Position numbers and translations under genes: made by a program. DNA of 64,000 nucleotides from Owenia fusiformis (taxonomy: Eukaryota > Annelida > Polychaeta > Sabellida > Oweniidae), in the NCBI GenBank assembly GCA_903813345.2, contig CAIIXF020000005.1:33609375-33673374 (forward strand). The letters run 5' to 3'. How positions within the stretch are numbered: position 1 is the first letter of the stretch; each line of letters begins with the position of its first letter. The notes under the pieces are model-generated. The model was not told the origin of the DNA. It saw only the letters and a list, made by a program, of their open reading frames with translations, and searched no databases. This document shows, piece by piece, positions 47,701 to 59,700 of the stretch.

Positions 47701-50700
47701 AGTAGGTTGGTAGGAAATTGAATAATGTACAAATGTGCAAAATATCAGGGAGTTATTTCTTAAAATGACAAATATATGAGGAAAATTGTGCAAGGGTTTC
47801 CATTTTTTTGACCATCTTGTATTATATGATCTAATTATCCCACCCTAAGTGAGCAGTTGTATATCAAGTCGAAGAGTTGTATACGCTGCTATGAGTTGTA
47901 TACGCTTTCCAGGAGTTCTTTATCGTTCTCAAGAGTTGTATACGATGAGTATTGGTTTTATATTGCAGTTATACAATGCTATTATACAATCATATAAAGC
48001 ACCTAGGGTGGGATAATTTGTCTTATAGCACAGTATATTATATACTGTATTGAATCGTATTATTTCATGTTATACAAGGGTCGATCAAGATATTCTGATA
48101 AAAATGCTCTCATTTTTTTATTTTTGGGAGTTATAACATCAAACTTGCACAAAATGAGGATAATTTAATTGCTCATAAAATATGTAAGTTTAGTCAACAT
48201 ACGGGCACTAATGCGTTGCTAGGGTAAAAAATTGGTAACCATGGAAACGGGACCTGGGACAAGTAGCTTTTCTGTCTCTTCATATTTTGTCTTTACATAC
48301 TTTTATATCCATGATGACCCATTTTTGAGTCAAATATTCTTCAATTAGCATTTTAGCAGGTGCACCTACAATCAATTAAGTGCTTTGTGACATCACAACT
48401 GACAATTGTCCATTGTGAGCAAATAGAAGCTGGCTCCAAATTCAAATCACTTGAGCAAGTTTGCAGGTATTGAGAATCCATCTGAGATAAGCCGTGAATA
48501 AACATCGCCCTGACAGAGATTTTACTGACTTCATCCTCCACCATGATTAATGTGTTATCTGTAAAATAACAGCTATTGATATTTCTGATATTATTGAAAT
48601 CCGTGTGATATTTTCCAGAAAATCGTTTATCAAACTCATATGCGTGTGATATCGTTTATCTCACGCATATCCGTGTGATATCACATTTTCATTTCGCGCC
48701 ACAATATTGTTGGAAATTAGGTCAGATAATTTATTCATTTTTGAGAAAATAGGTCCGTTAACTTTTTCTCTTTAAGTTTCATTGGTGTATTGAATTACGA
48801 TTGTGTATATAATTTGATTAGAAGGCTGCTAACTAACGATTAAAAATGGTATTTATGACGAACTATATCATATTATTTACTTTTAATTGTTAAAATAAAG
48901 TGTTTCAAATATTCAATTGATATTCTAATTTCTAGTTTATATTGTCTGCCAATGTCCTGGAAATTGGATCAGAACATCACAAGGTGATTGTAATCATGGG
49001 ATAAACCCAATATCACATAATTTCTCGTGATATCATTTTATCGCCTCGTAGATATCAAATATCAATACTCATTCGCTTCGCTCACTCGTGTTGATATTTG
49101 CTATCAACTCGGCGATAAAAATGATATCACTCAAAATGATGTGATATTCTGTATATAATTTGTCTTACAGCATATTGTATTTTATGATATCTGATTATAA
49201 GGTAATACTATATAAGCACAATATAATATTAGAATTTGTAAAATATTAAATTATGTCATATATTCTAAACAATATCATAATTGGTATCATATTACGATAT
49301 TATTACAGTTATAATATATTATTACTAATATAACATATTAGTATACTATATTATATCGGATTATACTCTGTTATTGCTGAGGTGGGCACTAATAAATAAA
49401 AATTGCATTATGGTTATGCATCAAATCTTTCATAAACACCCTTTGAAGTATATCCAACCGATATCTCAATACAATTCCCAGCTACTTTATCTCGGTAAGA
49501 TAAATATTATGACACCTTGCTTCCAATATAGGTGATTATTACCACTTACATGGAAAACGTTTCAGGTGCTCATTTTGCTAATAAAGCTCCTCGGCACTGA
49601 TAAAAGTTTCAATGAATTATTAAGTAGCACATCAAGTCGGTTACGTGTCAGAAGCCTTGGGAATATAAAGGAATATACTAATGGGAGTTCCTTTGTTTGC
49701 GTTTTATGCTTCACTCTTGTGCTTGTAGGATACACTTACCCATAGCGAGTTTTCAGCAAGGGAGGCTTTTTCCATGAGTGGGGGGAGGGCTACGACAGTT
49801 TTGACTAAAAAATCATGCGAAAAATGCTCAGGATTGTGAAACCTGCATGGTTTTGAAAGAATTCCTTGCCAGGGGAGAGGGGGTGTTAGCGCCCGCTCCT
49901 CTATCCCCGGGTCTAGTCCCCCTGACAACGGTCTGAAACAGAAAGTATGCTGTACGTATAGTAAAGAATCGTGTCCATTTCCATGACCAAGCAACTTGCC
50001 AAATTGAATAAATCATAATTTGCTATATAAGGTCATTATAAACATTAACCAAACATAAAGGAATAAGTGTTTTCGGCCATTTATTACTCCAGATTTCATT
50101 CTGTATTTAAAGGGATTTCGTTGTATTGGCATTTATACAATAACATAATCCACTTAATGACCGACATTAAATCAAGTTACAGTGCCTGTAGCTATGGTCT
50201 TTTAGCGAAAGAACTCCGATCTTTCAGTTGTAATTGTGTTTTAACATGTGATACAGAAAATATTAAAGCACCATAGCCGCCTTAAAGGGTATAACGGAGC
50301 TGGTTAAGACATCCTTTAGTTACAATCGGTAAATTGATGGCCGTATTGATTCCTTGAGTTATGATCAGAAATTGAAATGCATCATTTAATCCACTAGATG
50401 CGGTGGATCTGATCTATTGCTGTTCCTAAGTGATAAACCATTCGTCAATGTAGCGCGAATTTTGTGTAATTAGTATTTGATCCAGAAGAAATCAATTAGG
50501 ATGGCTTTCACATCTAAGTTACGTATTTACATGTACCGTTGAAATGCATACTACCAATCAATTATTTAAGTCATATGTCACCATAATATTATGGTTCCCA
50601 TTGTGTAGTGAACTGATAAATAAATGGATTCACTTTCTTATATCAAGTGGCATATTATTCTACCTATGGTTCTTACATCACACGACATGCGACTGCTTAT

Positions 50701-53700
50701 TAGGTATTTGTTTACATGGGGACCTAATTATAACTTTACAATAAATTTGTTTAAATACGTTTTATATCAAAATGACCAAAGACATAACTGATAATCAAAC
50801 AAAATTGCACAAACTTCATTTTTAACTTTAGAGAGAACAGGAGAGCAGAAATGGTATATCTCCAAAACTGAGATGATCTCAATTTTGCACACTGGAAATT
50901 TTAATAACTAGGCCTAAAGTTGTTTTTAAGAAAATAAAATCATAAGCCACAAATTTCTTCGACTGCTTTTCGAAAAAGATTTTGTATGTTTTTTTTAATG
51001 TTGCTAATTATGTGCCAAAGTGCAACAAAAGTACCTTAAAATGCCATTACTTGGTATGATGCATTAAATCCTGTAAACAACTACCTCATTAGTTACATTT
51101 AACATGATTCTCTTGCTGAACGTTTATACAATCACACGACACACAGCTGATACTACCTCTAATGGAATGATCTAACACCATACGACAAACTACTGCTTAT
51201 AAGTCAATAGTTTAGTTACACCTCACGACATTAATCTCTTGTAAAAACGTATCACAAGACACATACTCATTCTAATTAAATGATCTTACATGGCAACTTG
51301 CTACTTTTACTGGTCATAGTTTAGTTCAACGTCACGACATTATACTCTTGTTCAGAGGTTATTCCATCACATAGCATACTACTGACACTGATTTCAATGG
51401 AATGATCTTACATCACACGACAAACTATTGCTGATTAGCTAGTCAATAGTTTAGTTACACCTCATGACATTATACTCTTGTTCAGAGGTTATTCCATCAC
51501 ATAGCATACTACTGATACTGATTTTAATGGAATGATCTTACATCACACGACAAACTACTGCTTACAAGTCAATAGTTTAGTTCAACCTCACGACATTATA
51601 CTCTTGTTTAGAGGTTATTCCATCACATAGCATACTACTGATACTGATTTTAATGGAATGATCTTACATCACACGACAAACTACTGCTGGTTAGCTAGTC
51701 AATAGTTTAGTTACACCTCATGACATTATATTCTTGTTTAGAGGTTATTACATCACATAGCATACTACTGATACTGATTTTAATGGAATGATCTTACATC
51801 ACACGACAAACTACTGCTGACTAGTCAATAGTTGAGTTACACCTCATGACATTATATTCTTGTTTAGAGGTTATTCCATCACATAGCATACTACTGATAC
51901 TGATTTCAATGGAACGATCTTACATCACACGACTAACTATTGCTGACTACTCAATAGTTTAGTTACACCTCACGACATTATATTCTTGTTCAGATGTTAT
52001 TCCATCATATGGCATACTACTGACACTGATTTTAATGGAACGATCTTACACCACACGACAAACTATTGCTGACTAGTCAATAGTTAAGTTACACCTCACA
52101 ACATATTATAATCTTGTTAGGAGGTTATACCACGACATGGTGGCGTAGCTGCTGCTAAGTGAGTGTAAAAGAATAAATGTGAGGGCGGCCTAATCAAATT
52201 GTTTCAAGAATCGCCGTCATGCTCAGACATAAAATTAGTAACAAAATCATAAAATGTGGCATGTGACCTGTTTATCATGTAATATCTTTAATCTTAATAT
52301 CTCCATTACATGGAGGTTCGTACCCAGTGCGTTTTACTTCTTCAAGTTAGATTACCCTGTGCACATAGTTAAGTTATAACGACGAAGTTCTCTTTTAAGA
52401 TACGTATCGTCCTAGGGTTATTATCAAGCTCTAGCATCTATATAAACGTTTCAGATTATAGAATTAACTTAATACCACCAAAGTTCTTGAATCCATCATT
52501 TCCTGAATATTTGTATAAACAAGCCTTTCATCAAGTTTACAAGCTTTTAAGAGGAAATTAAATAAAAATGATGTTGTTTTTCCCAAGGGGATACAGATGG
52601 GTTCTGTGTTCAAAGTTTGTGTCAGGAGGATGATTGATAGCCTGAGTTAACTTCTCGAGTCATTGCTTTTTCAGTTTGTCGATCGTCTCTGATGCATCAT
52701 TGTCATAACCTAATTTAGGTGATTATTTACGTAAGATGTAATAAATGGGATTTGCTCCATGACAGCCACTGTGTTGAGGGATTGTGATTCAATTGCAAAA
52801 TAGAGTGAAGCTCAGACATCTTGATGTTTAGATCTTATCAGTAATTCTTGACATTATTCTTGAGATCATTCAAAATTACATCCAAGTGAAATTGCTCTTA
52901 TTCTGTATGGAAAACAACCCACAAAGACATCCCATTTCTCATTCAGAACACATTGACATTTTCAATCGTATCAATCAGAGAACACAAGTACTCAAGAAAC
53001 AAAATCAGCTCTTTTTTGGTTTTCACTTTATTGTTTGATTTAAGGATGTTACGTGTCATATCGTCCCTGTTGACTTTTTTATAGATTACGTTAAAAATAG
53101 TCTCATGTGTGTTTCTGGGAGACCTCAGATAAAAGCAAACGGAATTGTTTTTATTCCTGATAATACTTCGTTCATGCAGTGAAACTATGCCAGACTAATT
53201 CGTTTAGTTTTATTGTTTTATTCATAATATTATTTGAGAAAACAGAAATATAGGTGGTGTCAGCCAAAGAAACTGGCACGAGTGTTGCCTTTTCTTGCCT
53301 TTTTATCACTACGTGTCATATTCACTCAAATTCTTCTTTCATCAAAACACAGTCTAGACATATGGATTTGCCCTTCAAAAGATAGAAAGCTGTGCGGATT
53401 AAAGCTGTGCGGATTCAAGCACAAATGCCCAATCCTAAAGAAGAAATGATAGCAAATTAATAAAGTTTCCCCGTGACACATTTACTTTGCAATTCAGTAT
53501 TTCTCGGCACTAAAAAATTGATCAATTTCCGGAATCCATGATGGGTGACCTTGATAATTTTTCTTATCTTTCAAGCACAACTGAGACGTCTCACAGAATC
53601 CCGATTACCATTCATCATTAGATTCTGCTGATGTAATTAGGGTCGATAGTCCCATGATCGCGTGCATTGTCAAATAGATGTTGTCACTTACTGAGCTGAT

Positions 53701-56700
53701 GTACAGTAGCTTCATAAAAAGAAAAGAAACCTCCAGGCGATGCCATATTCTGATAAAGATTCTGATTTCGTTTCTTAAAAAGGAAAGAATGCCAAGTTTT
53801 TTCTCAATGAAGATGCTATTCATGTTTATCTATTACAACACACTCTGTTTCTACCTGATCAGAGGAGTTGGTTCTTCATTCTGGTTATAGACAATATATA
53901 ACTTTTGTCGCACTTTTTCAAGGTGCTATATTGTACTCATATTGTGCTGGTGGGCGTGCGAGCGTCCGCGCGGGTTGGCCCCATACATATCTTGTCATCA
54001 AAATACCAAGAAGATAGGTTATCTGTTCAAGTTCAATTTTTGAAAGATTTATGCACAGACTAGTACCAAGATCTGATTAAATTTTGGGCATGCAGGGTAA
54101 ATTACGGTGGCCATTTTGAATTTTTCGATAAAAGTGGATTTTAATTGAGCACCGAGTGTCTTGTTCTAACTGGACCTTTTCCCAAAGTGATCGAAGAGTT
54201 CTTGCGCTAGAAGTATGACGGAGTAAGACCTGTACACACCTTCTAAGATGTTTGTACTGTTACTGGAGCATTGTGACACCAATTAACCATGTTATAATTA
54301 GATCGTGCAAAACGAGAGGTTAATGGAAGTACTCAAGAAAAACGACGGCAAAAAGAGAGATCAATACATTCTGGCAAAGGGCTATTCAGTATTTACCCAA
54401 TTATAATGGGATGGCTCGGTTAGGATGGCATTCACACAATGCTTGATTCACTTACACCTTCAAATGCAGGTATAATTTCAGGATAATATCTTTGTTTTTG
54501 TTCCCCATTGTGTATACATGCTATCCCTATCACAAATGCCTTTTATGTGGTTGTGTTACAGATTGCCTATTGATAACTTTCATGATTAGCTAAATGATCA
54601 GTGATCTACAAACGATTTCACGGATCAAGCACTTTGGGATTGAATTTAATCTGACCGGTACTCAATGCTATGTTCATCCCAGTGGTACAGTAATTGCTCT
54701 TTGCGTGCCAGACAGTTCTTGCATACAAATTTAATAACTATTACCAGAGAGAGGGGATAAATGGAGCTAGCATCTAGTCACAGTGCTATAGATTAACCTA
54801 GCAGACGATTGAGCTGCTTATTGAAGGTGCGATTAATGCCAGATTTGCCAGAATAATCAATGTGGATAAAATGAAAAGCCCCAAGACCAAATAAGCAATT
54901 ACTTATTTGTCTGAGTTCCTGTCAATGCCGAAGCGGTTTCATGACCAAATGTGTGATTTATACAAGATGTATATTCATGAAGAAAGTCAATAAACGTTAA
55001 ACTAAATGATACTAAACAATACTGACGTGACACATTGAAATTGTATTACACCAGCCAAGGAAAGGACTTTGGGGGTCGAATCCATTGATCCTAAAACTAA
55101 GCACTGACGCTATGTGCCTCTCCGATTCCTCGTGTTCTATAAATGACAGGATGACACAACATGCCTTTTTGGTAGCACAGAGGGTTAGACACTTCAACTG
55201 GTACCCTTTCTATTATTTTGATTTTGCTTCACCTAATGTTCTAGGCTCTAACACCCAGATGATTCGAATTGCAATAAAGCATAAATATTTAATACTTTTA
55301 CTGCCATCTGATCACACAAGCCATTGTCTAGAGTGTACCATTTAGTTGAGTGAAAAATGTTACTCGTTCGCAATTCTGAACAATCCCGAACAAAATCAAA
55401 CAGATACTGATATTTATAACTGTTATAATATTGGTAAGCATAGATACGCAAACTGGCAAGTTATATTAAGTCATTATTACTTCCTATTTGGAGGTAACTA
55501 AGTTCAGATATGATAAATCACTAAATATCATTAGAAAAAGAAATTAATCTTGATATTGCCATGTTAGCACTTTCACACAAATCAGCGTGGAATTGAACAT
55601 TTATATATCGGTTTGCTTGGCCAGACTTCTTTTTGCTTCCAAATAACACATCATACACTAAAGTGCGTCGGGTTGTTTCATAATGAAGAGCCATAATGTA
55701 CCCGTCAGTTGATATTAGTCCAAATGACTACAACTTGTTCATCGCTCCATTTGCAAATTGGACATAACCATTCCAGTTATTTCATCTGTAGTAATTCAAT
55801 TTATAGTGTCAAACTTTACAATAAAGCATATTCTTTATTTGTATTTGGGAGTGTTGTTTAGGGTCGTAGGCCTATGTTTAAGTGAAAATTGATTCGGTTC
55901 ACTAAATGATACTAAACAATACTGACGTGACGCATTGAAATTGTATTACACCAGCCAAGGAAAGGACTTTGGGGGTCGAATCCATCGATCCTAAAACTAA
56001 GCACTGACGCTATGTGCCTCTCCGATTCCTCGTGTTCTATAAATGACAGGATGACACAACATGCCTTTTTGGTAGCACAGAGGGTTAGACACTTCAACTG
56101 GTACCCTTTCTATTATTTTGATTTTGCTTCACCTAATGTTCTAGGCTCTAACACCCAGATGATTCGAATTGCAATAAAGCATAAATATTTAATACTTTTA
56201 CTGCCATCTGATCACACAAGCCATTGTCTAGAGTGTACCATTTAGTTGAGTGAAAAATGTTACTCGTTCGCAATTCTGAATAATCCCGAACAAAATCAAA
56301 CAGATACTGATATTTATAACTGTTATAATATCGGTAAGCATAGATACGCAAACTGGCAAGTTATATTCAATATAAAGAAAGTCATTATTACTTCCTCTTT
56401 GGAGGTAACTAAGTTCAGATATGATAAATCACTAAATATCATTAGAAAAAGAAATTAATCTTGATATTGCCATGTTAGCACTTTCACACAAATCAGCGTG
56501 GAATTGAATATTTATATATTGGTTGGCTTGGCCAGACCCCGTTTTGCTTCCAAATAACACATCATACACTAAAGTGCGTTGGGTTGTTTCATAATGAAGA
56601 GCCATAATGTACCCGTCAGTTAATATTAGTCCAAATGACTACAACTTGTTCATCGCTCCATTTGCAAATTGGACATAACCATTCCAGTTATTTCATCTGT

Positions 56701-59700
56701 AGTAATTCAATTTATAGTGTCAAACTTTACAATAAAGCATATTCTTTATTTGTATTTGGGAGTGTTGTTTAGGGTCGTAGGCCTATGTTAAAGTGAAAAT
56801 TGATTCGGTTCACTTAGCAGTGTAAGCAGATAGAAAATTTAGTATATTGAGCAGAAAAATCAGCAAGAAATCTACTGAGAAATCAAGATACTGTATTGGA
56901 AAGTGGTTTTCCATAGGCATCGTCATTTATTACATTAAAACAAAATGATAACTTGTGTGTAGTATAAGTTTTACCAACGTAACAACAGAATATTTTTTTG
57001 TAAGCAGTATCTAAGCAATGGTTCGAAGTATCATTTGGACATTAAGTATCATTTCACACATTAATTACCCTTTTAGGCATAATCATTTATTCACTAACAG
57101 GTTAAAAGTCCTTGTCGCTGGTCATACTGTTTCCTCTCTTGAACGATATCATCTACATATACAAGACACAACGCTGTAGTATGCGTCTGAAAATTCTATT
57201 GGAATTAGTTAGATCATCGTGTCCTTTGTGAGTTCGTGCCCAATGCAATTACCATGGAGATATCATGATAAACAAACCGAATGGACATTTTATATCTGCT
57301 ATGGGCAATAATAATGAAATAAAGGAGATAATTCCTGCTGAACGTCTATGTTTATTATCTAATATGTGCCTCGGAAAATGTAGTAATTACATTTCTGTGG
57401 TCATAGTCTTCTCTGACTCTCTACTTGTTGAATCAGTCTTTCTGTCATTAGGGTCTCCGTGACGTCTATTGTTCTTGGACCAAATAGATTGCGGTGTGTT
57501 TTACTTATTACACATGAAGGCTTCATCCACACGGGAATATACACATCAATGGGTGTTAAGCACGCAGTGAGTGTACAGGGATCGCTAGGTAACATGATTC
57601 ATAGCAAGAAAGTACATGCTGGTCCCCTTGTGGACGGATAATAAGTCAATCTTCATCTCCACGTGCATCACAACTGGATGCTTATTCAATTTAGGACGCC
57701 CGGTAAGAACAGAAGCACAATATTAAGTCACCTTGGCTTTTACCACGAACTTATTATCTTCACAATGAAGTCATTGAGATTACAAATAGGTAACCATACG
57801 ATCTATTCCAAAACATATTTGCTTATGCAATATCACGCTGTCAAGAATTAACTGCATAATGCTATAAAGACTGCAATGTGATGGTGTTCAAAATACATCT
57901 AAATTACATTGATATTTTCATACAGATGTTATACTTCAAACTCAAAAGGCCTCGTCCAATGTTCTATCTCCGAAGAAACAAATTTCCTGTTTTCCCAAAG
58001 TCTATTCTCGATCTAGTATTATTGGTGTTTCAAATGTGTTTCTGGGTTAAGTTGCATGTTGAAAGAGGTATGAGGATGGGTTCAAACAGGGTTCAAGGTC
58101 AAGGTCGAACATCAAATGAGGGGTCATAGTACATCACTGTGGAGATGGTACCATTGGGAGAGGACTCAAGCCAACGACGCTTTATGGAGATGTTTTTTCT
58201 TATTTGTGAAGCATCTACTTACATTCGTGCTTTGCTATCCAATATGTCATAAGCAATATATCTCGTCAAGTCTATAGATAGAATAGAATTGACATCGATC
58301 TTAGGAATAACTACACGATATTGCAGTATAACACAAAAGATTTCTAATTGTTAACATAAGGAGTTTTAATTTGTTGATTGGTGTTTGATGACACCTAGTC
58401 TTACGTTGCAATAACTAAAAGAGGTTGATCCATCGATTCCAAGTGCCACAATGGCTACAATTATCGTTGCAACTTTGATGAACATATTCTGAAGCATACA
58501 TTTTTGGTTTGGTTACTGTCGATGATCGAGGAATCTCCACCCTCCGGATAGCCAACTAGAGAATTAAAAAAATAAACCTTATCTGACAACTGGTAGACTA
58601 TGTGTTTTACAAAAAATGGTTGCCATTTCGAATTGAGCACTCAAATATGAAATTTCTTCTTAAAAGAGGTCCTCTTCCTCATCATTTTTGGATAGAATCC
58701 GATGACTGGAAATGCTAATTTTTTTCTTGATCAGAGGCCCTTTATCAAATCTGCCAGCCGGTATTTGAGTTATCAAAGATTACAAAGATTATCAAGAATT
58801 AAAAATGGCACCTTTTTATTTAGCGGCCATATTGAAAATTCACTCCCTATAAGAGCTCCTAGGCCCACAAAGCATCAGCCTTTTGAACTAAATACTTTAC
58901 CGGTATTTGAGTTATGGAAACGGTTGGATTTCCTACGTCTCTATTTTCCAACCAATTTCGTCAAGCGGTATTTGAGTTATCGACTGGACACCGTGGACAT
59001 ACAAATGGATAAATATATTCATACTTCGTTCGATTGGATAGTCATCATTTTCCACTTTTAGAAGGTGGATATTGGAATGGAAGAAGGTTATTGGAGAACT
59101 TGATTTGGATCCTGACTCTTTTCTATCAGAAAGCAAATTGATGTCATTGTCTCTGTTATTAATGGGTGTGGTTGTGGCGTCGAATGTGACAGCATCATGT
59201 TTGTCTTAACTGTCACCCGAGTACGCTACATGTTGAGTTGTTTATCAGTACGCTAGATGTTTTTTTCACCCTAGAAATCTTCAATTCCCCAGTCTTTTGT
59301 TTGTGAGTGTGTATCACTGATATCTTCTGCACAGAGTTGTATTATATTTCAGGCACAGGTGCGAACATTTAATTGCAATGGTGGAGTGAAATTCAGTCAC
59401 ATAACAATATATAGTAGCCCGGACAGAATTGTTCAATGGTCACTTTTTCTCAACTAACTTTTAATTTTCAGTATTATCATAGTCTTATCACATATTTGAA
59501 AACTAGAGTAAAATTCTGACATACAAAAAATATATTTAAGGAACATCTGCTAATTTATTGATATTATAGGCGTTCGTAGTATGACTGACGCAAATACATT
59601 ATTCATCATTTTGCCTCATATTTGTTCAAAATGGCGGCATATTTTGTGAATTTGATTAAAAGTTAATATTTAAAGATTGTCACAGGAGTATAGTGCCATG

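Noticed and set aside
55073-55275. tRNA or tRNA-derived SINE (GGTCGAATCC, GGTAGCACAGAGGGTTAGA)
   Set aside because: Box-like pieces are present but in the wrong order and spacing, with no acceptor stem pairing.
55085-56245. Duplicated 77-86 codon frames as a conserved gene pair
   Set aside because: Identity follows from a recent 900-bp duplication; non-coding parts are just as similar and no domain is recognisable.
58702-59061. 119-codon open frame as a gene
   Set aside because: It contains the phrase GGTATTTGAGTTAT three times and overlaps a diverged interspersed repeat; no known domain.
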